Shown piece by piece: positions 41,390 through 49,633 of a DNA stretch of 64,000 bases. Origin of the DNA: Gemmobacter fulvus (GTDB lineage: Bacteria; Pseudomonadota; Alphaproteobacteria; Rhodobacterales; Rhodobacteraceae); the NCBI RefSeq assembly GCF_018798885.1, contig NZ_CP076361.1, positions 62,001-126,000 of the forward strand, read 5' to 3'. How positions within the stretch are numbered: the first letter of the stretch is position 1; every line of letters starts with the position of its first letter. The position numbers and the translations under genes are program-made. The notes beneath the pieces were generated by a model, which was not told the origin of the DNA, made no database searches, and worked only from the letters and a program-made list of their open reading frames with translations.

Positions 41390-42171
41390 CAGAGAGAACA
41401 CAGATGCAAGGCACAGACCGGGTGGTGGTGATCACGGGCGCAGGCTCGGGTCTGGGCGCGGCGGTGGCGCGCATGGTGATCGACAGCGGCGGCAGCGTTC
41501 TGCTGCTGGATGTGAACACCGGCGCAGGCACGGCCATGGCCGAAACCCTTGGCCCGAAGGCGCGGTTTCACGCCTGCGATGTGACGGATGAGGCCGCGGG
41601 CCGGGCCGCCATCGCGGCGGCGCAGGCCACCTTTGGCCGGATCGACGCACTGGTGAATTGTGCCGGTGTGGCGCCCGGCGAAAAGATCCTTGGCCGCGAC
41701 GGGGCGCACCGGCTCGACAGTTTTGCGCGGGCGGTGTCGATCAACCTGATCGGCACGTTCAACATGCTGCGTCTGGCCGCCGAGGCGATGGCGGCGCAGC
41801 CTGCCGGGCGCGGCGGCGAGCGCGGGGTGATCGTCAACACCGCCTCCATCGCCGCCTATGATGGGCAGATCGGGCAGGCGGCCTATGCCGCCTCCAAGGG
41901 CGGGGTGGCCGCACTCACCCTGCCTGCGGCGCGCGAACTGGCCCGCCATGGCATCCGCGTCGTCACCATAGCACCCGGCATCTTTGCCACGCCGATGATG
42001 TCGGGCCTGCCGCAAGAGGTGCAGGACAGTCTTGGCGCGTCGGTGCCGTTCCCGCCCCGGCTGGGCGATCCGGCGGAATATGCGGCGCTGGTGCGCCATA
42101 TCTTTGAAAACCAGATGTTGAACGGCGAAGTGATCCGTCTGGACGGCGCATTGCGCATGGGGCCGAAATGA
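41386..42171 (+). CDS. HSD10-type 3-hydroxyacyl-CoA dehydrogenase (SDR)
   Basis: A 261-residue NAD-dependent short-chain dehydrogenase. The cofactor motif TGAGSGLG is at 17-24, and the catalytic triad is S154, Y167 and K171. The segments [12 protein letters not shown] (about 99-110) and [15 protein letters not shown] near the C terminus are characteristic of 3-hydroxyacyl-CoA dehydrogenase type II (HSD17B10/HADH2). That enzyme oxidises 2-methyl-3-hydroxybutyryl-CoA and other 3-hydroxyacyl-CoAs. The ATG at 41386 overlaps the synthetase stop; an internal ATG at 41404 is an alternative start. Confidence 0.9.
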   Translation: MTERTQMQGTDRVVVITGAGSGLGAAVARMVIDSGGSVLLLDVNTGAGTAMAETLGPKARFHACDVTDEAAGRAAIAAAQATFGRIDALVNCAGVAPGEKILGRDGAHRLDSFARAVSINLIGTFNMLRLAAEAMAAQPAGRGGERGVIVNTASIAAYDGQIGQAAYAASKGGVAALTLPAARELARHGIRVVTIAPGIFATPMMSGLPQEVQDSLGASVPFPPRLGDPAEYAALVRHIFENQMLNGEVIRLDGALRMGPK

Positions 42172-42196
42172 GGCCGGAAACGGGGAGGGCTGAAGC

Positions 42197-43387
42197 ATGA
42201 CTGCACAGGATCCGATTGTCATCGTGGGGGCGGCGCGCACGCCCATGGGCGGATTTCAGGGCGATTTCGCCACGGTTCAGGCCGCCGATCTGGGCGCGGT
42301 TGCGATTGCGGCGGCGCTGGCGCGGGCCGGGCTTGCCCCCGAGGCGGTGCAAGAGGTGATCATGGGCTGCGTGCTGCCCGCCGGGCAGGGCCAGGCCCCG
42401 GCACGGCAGGCGGCGCTGAAGGCCGGGTTGCCGCTGGGCGCGGGGGCGACCACGGTCAACAAGATGTGCGGATCGGGCATGAAGGCGGCCATGTTCGCGC
42501 ATGACCTGATCTGCGCCGGATCGGCCGAGGTGATCGTGGCGGGCGGCATGGAAAGCATGAGCAACGCCCCCTATCTGCTGCCCAAGGCGCGGGCGGGGCT
42601 GCGGCTGGGCCATGGTCAGGTGATCGACCATATGTTCCTCGACGGGCTGGAGGATGCCTATGACAAGGGCCGCCTGATGGGCACCTTTGCCGAAGATTGC
42701 GCCGGGTCTTATCAGTTCACGCGCGAAGCGCAGGATGCCTATGCCATCGCCTCGCTGACGCGGGCGCAGCAGGCGATTGCGGCAGGCCATTTCGCCGCTG
42801 AAATCGGCGCGGTGACCGTGAAGGCGGGCCGAAGCGAAACGGTGGTCAGTGTCGATGAACAGCCCGGCAAGGCGCGGCTCGACAAGATCCCCACGCTGCG
42901 CCCGGCCTTCCGCGACGGCGGCACGGTGACGGCGGCCAACAGCTCCAGCATCTCGGACGGGGCGGCGGCGCTGGTGCTGATGCGCGCCTCCGAGGCCGAG
43001 CGGCGCGGCTTGACCCCGCGCGCCCGCATTGTTGGCCATACCACCCATGCCGACAAGCCGAACCTGTTTCCCACCGCGCCGGTGGGGGCGATCCGCAAAC
43101 TTGCGGCGCGCACTGGCTGGTCCATGGCTGATGTCGACCTGTTCGAGATCAACGAGGCCTTTGCCGTGGTGGCCATGGCCGCCATGCGCGATCTCGATCT
43201 GCCGCATGACAAGGTGAACATCCATGGCGGTGCCTGCGCTTTGGGGCATCCGATCGGGGCTTCGGGGGCGCGGGTCATGGTCACGCTGCTGGCGGCGTTG
43301 GAAACCCACGGGCTGACGCGCGGGGTGGCCTCGCTCTGCATCGGCGGCGGCGAGGCGACGGCCATCGCCGTTGAGCGGATGGTTTAA
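42197..43387 (+). CDS. Acetyl-CoA acyltransferase (thiolase)
   Basis: A 396-residue degradative/biosynthetic thiolase of the AtoB/PhaA type. The acylated nucleophile is C91 in NKMCGSGMK. The active-site His is in NIHGGACALGHPIGASG (core ALGHPIGASG) and the second Cys in SLCIGGGEA. It cleaves 3-ketoacyl-CoA (acetoacetyl-CoA or 2-methylacetoacetyl-CoA) and follows the dehydrogenase by 25 bp with RBS ggggagg. It completes a short beta-oxidation operon. The stop overlaps the convergent CRTAC1 gene stop by 4 bp. Confidence 0.94.
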   Translation: MTAQDPIVIVGAARTPMGGFQGDFATVQAADLGAVAIAAALARAGLAPEAVQEVIMGCVLPAGQGQAPARQAALKAGLPLGAGATTVNKMCGSGMKAAMFAHDLICAGSAEVIVAGGMESMSNAPYLLPKARAGLRLGHGQVIDHMFLDGLEDAYDKGRLMGTFAEDCAGSYQFTREAQDAYAIASLTRAQQAIAAGHFAAEIGAVTVKAGRSETVVSVDEQPGKARLDKIPTLRPAFRDGGTVTAANSSSISDGAAALVLMRASEAERRGLTPRARIVGHTTHADKPNLFPTAPVGAIRKLAARTGWSMADVDLFEINEAFAVVAMAAMRDLDLPHDKVNIHGGACALGHPIGASGARVMVTLLAALETHGLTRGVASLCIGGGEATAIAVERMV

Positions 43388-44973
43388 CGCCGCGCCACCG
43401 GGGCTGCGTCTTTCGGCAGGGACCACAGCGTATCTGCCGAAAGCGTGGCCCAGGCCGAGGCGCTGCCATCCGGCCACAGCACCCGCACCTCGGCCTCTTG
43501 CGCGGCGCCAAGCCCGAAATGCTGCGGCGCGAGCTGCCCGCCACCATGGCCGCCGCCCAGCGTTATCTCGCGCCGCTGGGTCACGCCATTGGCGCGCACC
43601 TCCACCCAGCCGTTCACCGCGTGCTGGTTGGGGGTGGGTTGCTGTGGTTCAAGCGCGATCCAATGCGCCGCTGCCGCCCTGTCCGCCAGCCCGCCATTGC
43701 GCCACAGCTCTGCCGGGGCATTGCGGTTGACCACCAGCAGATCCAGCCAGCCATCCGCGTTCAGATCCACCACCGCCCCGCCACGCGCCGTCAGCATCGA
43801 GGCCACCCCGGCGCGGTCGCCCGCCTCCATGAAGGTGCCATCGGTGCGTTGCAGCAACAGGTTGTTGGGATCGGCCATGGCGAAATCGGGCATGGCCGAC
43901 ACATTGCCCTTGGCGATGAAGATATCGGCCCGCCCGTCATTGTTCACATCTTCGATCTGGGTGTGCCAGGCGGTAGAGGGTTTGACCTCGCCGCCGGTAT
44001 AGGGGCGTTGCGCCACCGCGCCCTTGGCCAAAGCCACATCGGCATAGCGTGGCAGCAGGGGATCCGCCTTCGGGTCGGTCAGCACCTGAAACTTGTTGTC
44101 GGCCATCGAGGTCAACACATATTCCGGCAGGCCGTCGAAATCGAAATCATGGCTGGCGATGCCCATGCCCCAGATGCGCAGGCGCTGCCAGCCTTCGGCC
44201 TCGGTATACAGGCGCGGCGGGGCTCCGGGATCCAGATGCCACATCTGCTCTTGCCCGCCCTTGTAATATTCGCGGTCATTGCTGATGCGCAGCGCAGGCT
44301 GGCCCGCGCGGTTCCAGTCGGTGAACAGGATCGACAGCGCGCAAAAGCTGGGCGTCAGCGGCAGCGGGGCGGCAAAGCGGCTGCCCTCGGGGCGGTGCAG
44401 CCAGTTGTCGGTGCAACTGCCCCAGGGAAAGGCATCCTGCCTGGGGTCAATGTAATTGCCGATGGCCAGCGTCGGCCATGCTTCCCCGCGTTCCCATGTG
44501 GCGGCAAAGGCGGTGGACCAGGCATCGCCGCCGTCAAAGCCCCAGGCCTCGTTCGCCCTTTCAAACCGGCAGTCGCCAAGGCCGCGCAGCAATACGTTTT
44601 CCCCGACGCGCAGCAGCGCCAGATCGGTGATCCCGTCGCTGTCCACATCCAGCGGCCAGGCCCCGGTCACGCCGCCCAGCTCCACCCCGGCCTGTATCTT
44701 GCTGAACCGCAGCGCGCCGCCCGTGGCGCTGTCATTGCGCCACAGGCTCGCCTGCGACGTGCCCCCGGCCAGCAGCAGATCGGGCTTGTCATCGCCCGAA
44801 CAGTCAAACGCCGCTGCGCCGCCGCCCACCATGAACTCCCATTCGCCGGTAAAGCTGTGGGTCAGCCCGGCGGGCAGGGTTTCCGCGACATACTGCGGAA
44901 TGGCCGGATCATCGGCAAAGGCGGGCGGGGCCAGCAGCACGACGGCAAGGGCAGGGCGCATGACCAACCTCAT
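43384..44973 (-). CDS. CRTAC1-like FG-GAP repeat protein with ASPIC/UnbV C-terminal domain
   Basis: A secreted 529-residue protein. An N-terminal signal peptide (about residues 1-21; MRLVMRPALAVVLLAPPAFA) precedes FG-GAP/VCBS propeller blades, seen as repeated D-x-D/N-x-D calcium loops such as DCSGDDKPDLL, DVDSDGITDLA, DVNNDGRADIF and DLNADGWLDLL. The C-terminal 100 residues (from about 425) form the ASPIC/UnbV domain. Such proteins are beta-propellers outside the cytoplasm. Its start overlaps the stop of the haloperoxidase-like gene (ATGA), so the two are made together and probably act together in the periplasm. The function is not established. Confidence 0.87.
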   Translation of the reverse strand: MRLVMRPALAVVLLAPPAFADDPAIPQYVAETLPAGLTHSFTGEWEFMVGGGAAAFDCSGDDKPDLLLAGGTSQASLWRNDSATGGALRFSKIQAGVELGGVTGAWPLDVDSDGITDLALLRVGENVLLRGLGDCRFERANEAWGFDGGDAWSTAFAATWERGEAWPTLAIGNYIDPRQDAFPWGSCTDNWLHRPEGSRFAAPLPLTPSFCALSILFTDWNRAGQPALRISNDREYYKGGQEQMWHLDPGAPPRLYTEAEGWQRLRIWGMGIASHDFDFDGLPEYVLTSMADNKFQVLTDPKADPLLPRYADVALAKGAVAQRPYTGGEVKPSTAWHTQIEDVNNDGRADIFIAKGNVSAMPDFAMADPNNLLLQRTDGTFMEAGDRAGVASMLTARGGAVVDLNADGWLDLLVVNRNAPAELWRNGGLADRAAAAHWIALEPQQPTPNQHAVNGWVEVRANGVTQRREITLGGGHGGGQLAPQHFGLGAAQEAEVRVLWPDGSASAWATLSADTLWSLPKDAAPVARR

Positions 44974-46277
44974 TTCAGGGTGCGGAGGGCGGTGGCATGG
45001 GCACCGATACAGGTCCCCTGATCCAGACCGCGTTCAATCGCGGCACGGAAATGGATGCCGCCATACAGCCGCGACAGCGCCGCTTCCTCGGCAGCAGCGG
45101 CAAAGCTGGAGAAATGCCGCACTGGCAGGCCATCCGCCTCGTGGGTGGCATCGTCAAACGCAAACTCTGCGCCGAAAATGGCCGTCATCACGGCGGCGGC
45201 GGCCCCGGATTGGGTGCTGTGGCCCGAGGGATATTCGGGGAAGGGCGGCGTGATCAGCAGCGGTTCCCATTTGGGCGCGATCACCCGGCGGATATAGGTG
45301 ACGGGGCGCAGCAGGTCATGGTCGAACTTGCTGTCCCAGCAGCCGATGAAGGAATCGGCCATGGTGATGCCCAGCCGGGCCAGCAGATCGGCGCTGCGTT
45401 CGGGCGACAGATTCTCGCGCTGCGCCAGATCCAGCGCAATCGAGATCCAGTGGCCGGGTGGGGTGGGCGACAGCATCGGATCATCCGACCAGAAACGCGC
45501 GATCAGCTTCTGCTCATCCGTCAGCGTCTGGCTGACATCATAGACCTCTTTCCCCTCGGCAAAAAAGGCCGAGCCGGGCGCTTCGCTGTAGTCCGGCGGC
45601 GGCGGCAGCGGGCAGGCACTGCCCGAGGGCATGGCAAAGGTGCGGTTGTTGCCCCAGTCCGGCAGCAAGGGCGCCTGCTGTTGCACGATCTTCGAGGTGG
45701 GCACCCAATGCGACGGGCCGGGTTGCGGCGTGAAGGTCATCGGAAAGCCCATATTGTCGATCACCGCCCCGCCGTCACTGGCAGCCCAGGCGATGACATG
45801 CGCGGCAATCGCCTTGCCATGGGCGCTGCTGCGGGCCACGATCTCGGGCGCGACATCGGCGGTCAGGCTCGTATCCAGCTTGGCGGCCATCGCCGCCATG
45901 GCGCGTTGGCCGGTGGGGCCGGTATTGCCAAAGAAATGCACGACCGAATCCGTCAGCGCCGCCTGCATCACCACCGCCTCGTCATAGGCCCCTGCGGCGC
46001 GGGCAGGCAGCGGCGGCAGTTCGGGCAGCTGCCCGGCAAGGCTGGTGCGGCTGTCAGGCGCGGCAGAGGCGCTCACCTCCCAGGCGGTCACGCCCAGATA
46101 GGCAAAGGCGCGGCTGGCGACGGGCGGCGAATAGGTGGGGGTATGGCGCACCAGCTCCAGCACCAGCCGATACCAGGTGATCAGCACGCCGCCTGCATCG
46201 GGCGCTGCGGCCCGGACCGGGCTTGCCCCCAACAAGGTCAGGGACAGCAGGGCAGCTTGGACAAGGTTGCGGAACAT
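44970..46277 (-). CDS. Vanadium-dependent haloperoxidase/PAP2-family protein
   Basis: A 435-residue PAP2-superfamily protein. A signal peptide covers residues 1-24 (MFRNLVQAALLSLTLLGASPVRAA). The vanadate/phosphate site is visible near the C terminus: a Lys in APKWEPL, the central YPSGHSTQSGAA with the catalytic His, and SRLYGGIHFRAAIERG with the metal-ligating His. This pattern fits bacterial vanadium haloperoxidase-like proteins, although acid phosphatase activity cannot be excluded. The start at 46277 is preferred to 46331 because it gives a clean signal peptide. It is translationally coupled to the CRTAC1-like gene. Confidence 0.85.
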   Translation of the reverse strand: MFRNLVQAALLSLTLLGASPVRAAAPDAGGVLITWYRLVLELVRHTPTYSPPVASRAFAYLGVTAWEVSASAAPDSRTSLAGQLPELPPLPARAAGAYDEAVVMQAALTDSVVHFFGNTGPTGQRAMAAMAAKLDTSLTADVAPEIVARSSAHGKAIAAHVIAWAASDGGAVIDNMGFPMTFTPQPGPSHWVPTSKIVQQQAPLLPDWGNNRTFAMPSGSACPLPPPPDYSEAPGSAFFAEGKEVYDVSQTLTDEQKLIARFWSDDPMLSPTPPGHWISIALDLAQRENLSPERSADLLARLGITMADSFIGCWDSKFDHDLLRPVTYIRRVIAPKWEPLLITPPFPEYPSGHSTQSGAAAAVMTAIFGAEFAFDDATHEADGLPVRHFSSFAAAAEEAALSRLYGGIHFRAAIERGLDQGTCIGAHATALRTLK

Positions 46278-46360
46278 GGGGATGCCGTATCTGATTGCGC
46301 TAACGGCGATGATTGCCGCGTTCTGCGGCACAGGTCAAATGCTGCGATGGCTTCTGGCAG

Positions 46361-46394
46361 CAAAAGGCCCCCGCGATGGTGCCATCACGGGGGC
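46361..46394 (-). terminator. Rho-independent terminator of the RTX/PPC gene
   Basis: On the minus strand a 13-bp, nearly perfect stem (gcccccgtgatgg / ccatcgcgggggc) is followed by ctttt. It lies 49 bp after the RTX gene stop. Confidence 0.85.
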
Positions 46395-46442
46395 AGGCGC
46401 GGCCTTGCTTGGGACAGGCCGGGGTTTGGGGGGCGCTGTGCC

Positions 46443-48290
46443 TCAGCCGAAGATGAGATCATCCGCAAGCGCGGCCTTGGTGCTGTTCAGCACGGTCAGC
46501 ACATCGCCCCGGCCGAAATCAAAGATCACATTGCCACGGCTTTCGGTCGCTTCGGCCAAAGCCGCGCGCACGGTGCTGACGCCAAGGCCCGACAGGCGGA
46601 TGGTATCGACACTGGCGAAATCGACGATCGTATCGGCATCGCCATTGCGCCCGAACACAAAGACATCGGCGCCGCTGCCGCCGGTCAGCCGGTCATTGCC
46701 GGTGCCCCCGCCTAGCGTATCCGCGCCAGAGCCGCCGAACAGCCGGTCAGCGGCGGCGCCGCCCTCCAGCCGGTCCCGGCCCGCATCGCCATAGAGCGTG
46801 TCATTGCCACCACTGCCCGCCAGCAGATCATTGCCGCCCGCGCCGCGGATCACATTGTTCTGCGCATTGCCCAGAATGTCATTCGCCGCCGACGTGCCGG
46901 TGAACACACGCGCATCCGATCCGATGCGCAGGGCGAAACCGCCAGTTTCGCTGGTGTAATAACCCGCAGCACCGATGAAATAGCTGCCTCCTTCGCTGGC
47001 CGTGAAAGTGATCGTGGCCGAAGCACTGCCCGTGGAGGTAGAGCTATAGGTCAGGCGCACGCCATCGGCATCATACAGCGCCACATGCTTGCCGGTCAGC
47101 GCATCGGCAGAGCCGTCACCGCTCAGCGTGAAGGTATAGCTGCGGCCTTCGGTCAGTTGCAGCTTGAACCAGTCCTGATCGGTGGCCACGTCGATTGTGC
47201 CGGTCCGCCGCTCGCCATCGCGCAGCGACTGGGTGGTCAGCGTGTCATTGCGCACCGTGTCGGTGGCGGTAGAGCGCAGCACATACCCGCCGGTATCGGT
47301 TTCGTTGATATTGCCCGCCTGCACGAAATAGGTGCCGGCCTGTTGCGCGGTCCAACTGATGGCGGAAGCGGCATTGTAATAATTGGCACCATTGGCAAGG
47401 ATCGTGGCCCCGGTGCCATCGCGCAGATACAGATCGGGGTCCGACAGGCCGCTGGCCGCCGTGCCGCTGATGTCAAAGCCATAGGTGATCCCGGCCTTCA
47501 GCGTCACCTTGTGCCAATCGGTATCGTTCGGCGCATCCACCTTCGAGGTGATCTTGCCATTGGCCGCCAGAACCGAGGTGGTGGCGCTATTGTTCACGAT
47601 CCGGTCGTTCATCATCGCGGTGATGCGGTAATTGCCCTCGGCCCTGCCATCGCTGCTGTAGTCCAGCACCGCGATGAAATACTCGCCCGAGCCAGTGGGA
47701 TTGAAGCGGATCAAGCCGCCATTGTAATCATAGGCGATGCGGCTGCCGTTTTCGTCCAGCAACTCGATCCGCGCATCATCCAGCGTATTGACCGAGCCGT
47801 CGCCCGACAGTGCAAAGCCGTAGCTCAGCCCCTGGCTCAGCTCCAGCCGGAACCAGTCGCTGTCGCTCTCCTGGCCCAGGCTGCTGCTGGTGGTGCCGGT
47901 TCCGGTGATGCTGCGATCCGTGGTGGCGTTATTGACGATGGTATCGCTGAAGCTCGACTGGATCACATAGCTGCCCTCGGCCAGACCGTCCGAGCTGTAA
48001 TCCTCGATCGACAGATAGAAGGTGCCGCCGACGCTGGGCGTGATCCGCAGCAATCCGTCAGTATAGGTCGGAGAGCCGATCACATTGCCCAACGCATCGC
48101 GGATATACATGCGCCCGTCGTCCAGCGTGCTGGGGCCGCCATCGCCGCTGAGCCGGAAATCATAGGTCAGCCCGGCTTTCAGATCGATGCGGAACCAATC
48201 GCTGTCGCCCTGAAAATCCAGCGACGAGCGGGTCTGGCCGGTGGTGGAGATCCGCGATGTGGTGGAGGTGTTGCCGGGAATGTTGGTCAT
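46443..48290 (-). CDS. Secreted RTX protein with four PPC-like repeats
   Basis: A 615-residue acidic protein. It has four tandem bacterial pre-peptidase C-terminal (PPC)-like beta-domains at about 17-114, 127-227, 240-342 and 353-457. Each carries a D-x-DWF/H-R/K signature (GDSDWFR 28-34, SDSDWFR 142-148, NDTDWHK 255-261, TDQDWFK 370-376). Calcium-binding nonapeptides of the GGxGxDxLx type follow at about 469-545, then a C-terminal tail. There is no Sec signal peptide, so export by a type I system is expected from family knowledge. No protease domain is present: it is all repeat and RTX. The start at 48290 is preferred to 48335. An adhesin or matrix role is possible. Confidence 0.87.
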   Translation of the reverse strand: MTNIPGNTSTTSRISTTGQTRSSLDFQGDSDWFRIDLKAGLTYDFRLSGDGGPSTLDDGRMYIRDALGNVIGSPTYTDGLLRITPSVGGTFYLSIEDYSSDGLAEGSYVIQSSFSDTIVNNATTDRSITGTGTTSSSLGQESDSDWFRLELSQGLSYGFALSGDGSVNTLDDARIELLDENGSRIAYDYNGGLIRFNPTGSGEYFIAVLDYSSDGRAEGNYRITAMMNDRIVNNSATTSVLAANGKITSKVDAPNDTDWHKVTLKAGITYGFDISGTAASGLSDPDLYLRDGTGATILANGANYYNAASAISWTAQQAGTYFVQAGNINETDTGGYVLRSTATDTVRNDTLTTQSLRDGERRTGTIDVATDQDWFKLQLTEGRSYTFTLSGDGSADALTGKHVALYDADGVRLTYSSTSTGSASATITFTASEGGSYFIGAAGYYTSETGGFALRIGSDARVFTGTSAANDILGNAQNNVIRGAGGNDLLAGSGGNDTLYGDAGRDRLEGGAAADRLFGGSGADTLGGGTGNDRLTGGSGADVFVFGRNGDADTIVDFASVDTIRLSGLGVSTVRAALAEATESRGNVIFDFGRGDVLTVLNSTKAALADDLIFG

Positions 48291-48536
48291 TGAAAAAATA
48301 CCCTCGTGAAGGACGTGACCCGGATGGCAGGCCATCGGTCGGTGCCGGGATTACCCAAGTTTGCCAAGCCATTAAGGGCAAGCCAGCGTTCTGTGCAATA
48401 TTCTTTCCCGTCAAATCGGCGGGCAAATGGTTTAAGCGGGGGTTGCGTGCGCGAAGTGCCGCCTATGCCTGTGGTTTAGTGGCGCTTCGGCTGCGCGAAA
48501 TTCGCGCTGCGTGAAATGGCGTGGCTGTGAATGGGC

Positions 48537-48935
48537 CTAGCTGCGGCCCGAGGGCAGCTTGCAGAACATCTCGTAGACCATGCCGATGGCAGTGGCGACT
48601 TTCGGATCCTGAATCGAATAGAACATCGTCTTGCCCTCGCGCCGACAGCTGACCAGCCCTTCCAGCCGCAGCCGCGCGAGTTGCTGGCTGACCGCCGCCT
48701 GCCGCGACGACAGCAGTTGTTCCAGTTCCGTCACTGATTTTTCGCCCGACTGCAAATGGCACAGGATCATCAGCCGCCCCTCATGCGCCAGCGCCTTCAG
48801 AAACCCGGCAGCGGCGGTGGCCTGCACCATCATTTCATCGGCGGGCAGCGTGGTGCAGCCTTCGGCCTCGGGGCCGGTCACGGGGGCGGGAAGCGTCATG
48901 TCGGACTCGTCATCAGCGCGGATTTCCATCAACAT
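48537..48935 (-). CDS. ArsR-family regulator, SqrR/BigR-like persulfide sensor
   Basis: A 132-residue winged-helix repressor (HTH about 44-108) with the recognition segment SSRQAAVSQQLARLR. Cysteines are at 27, 59, 97 and 125. C27, C59 and C125 match C9, C41 and C107 of Rhodobacter capsulatus SqrR with a constant offset of 18; C41 and C107 are the pair that forms the sensing polysulfide link. This makes a sulfide/persulfide sensor likely. It lies 31 bp downstream of the flavin-reductase gene. The ATG at 48935 is used, but 48929 or 48899 are alternatives. No sulfide-oxidation gene is present nearby. Confidence 0.85.
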   Translation of the reverse strand: MLMEIRADDESDMTLPAPVTGPEAEGCTTLPADEMMVQATAAAGFLKALAHEGRLMILCHLQSGEKSVTELEQLLSSRQAAVSQQLARLRLEGLVSCRREGKTMFYSIQDPKVATAIGMVYEMFCKLPSGRS

Positions 48936-48960
48936 ATATGAATATCATGGCCAGTTCAAA
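48930..48960. promoter_or_regulatory. AT-rich imperfect palindrome at the SqrR-like gene start
   Basis: The stretch around ACATATATGAATATCATG, AT-rich in a GC-rich genome, spans the regulator's start codon. It is of the kind bound by BigR/SqrR repressors and could mediate autoregulation. A match to the reported ATTC-N8-GAAT site is only partial. Confidence 0.3.
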
Positions 48961-48966
48961 TCCCGC

Positions 48967-49467
48967 TCAGCCGCCATGCAGAAACCCGCCATAGGCCCCC
49001 TGGCTGAACACCAGGGGCGCGCCGTCGCGCAGCGCAAAGCGTTTGACCCGGCCCACGACGATCAAATGATCGCCGCCATCATGCGCGGCGTGGCGTTGGC
49101 ATTCAAACCGCGCCAGCGCGCCCGGGATCCGCGGCACGCCATCGGGCGAGAGCGTATGCTCCAACCCGGCAAAGCCTGCGCCCGACCGGCCAAAGCGGGC
49201 AATCAGCTCGAACTGATCCAGAGCCAGAATGTGAATCGCGTAATCCTGCGCCCCGGCAAACAGGTCAAAGCGGCTGGAGGCGCGGGCAGGCGACCACAGC
49301 ACCAGCGGCGGATCCAGCGAGACCGAGGCAAAGCTGTTGGCGGTAAATCCCATCGGGCCCTCTGGCCCGGCAATGGTCACAATCGTAATGCCGGTGGCAA
49401 AGCGCCCCAGCGCATCCCGGAAATCGCGTGCGCTCGTGCCATCGGGCGTCTTCACGATATCTTTCAT
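48967..49467 (-). CDS. Flavin reductase domain protein
   Basis: A 166-residue FMN-binding split-barrel protein of the flavin:NAD(P)H reductase family (HpaC/ActVB type). It has the N-terminal signature ALGRFATGITIVT and GFTANSFASVSLDPPLVLWSP, quoted here by its core GFTANSFASVSL. Such proteins supply reduced flavin to a monooxygenase, but no partner monooxygenase is in the window. The start at 49467 gives the conserved N terminus. It is divergent from the CorA-like gene, with 166 bp between, and is followed by the SqrR-like regulator. Confidence 0.87.
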   Translation of the reverse strand: MKDIVKTPDGTSARDFRDALGRFATGITIVTIAGPEGPMGFTANSFASVSLDPPLVLWSPARASSRFDLFAGAQDYAIHILALDQFELIARFGRSGAGFAGLEHTLSPDGVPRIPGALARFECQRHAAHDGGDHLIVVGRVKRFALRDGAPLVFSQGAYGGFLHGG

Positions 49468-49633
49468 TCTGCGCGTCTTTCTTGGTGATGAGCGGCGATG
49501 CCCCGGACTTCCTTGTGGGATATAGCAGCGCTTTCGGCAAGATCGAGCCTTCCGGCACCATCTCCGGCACGGACGGGGTTCATTTGGCTGCAACCGGCCT
49601 GTAGGCAGGGCGCGCAGGCAACACAAGGGGCGG

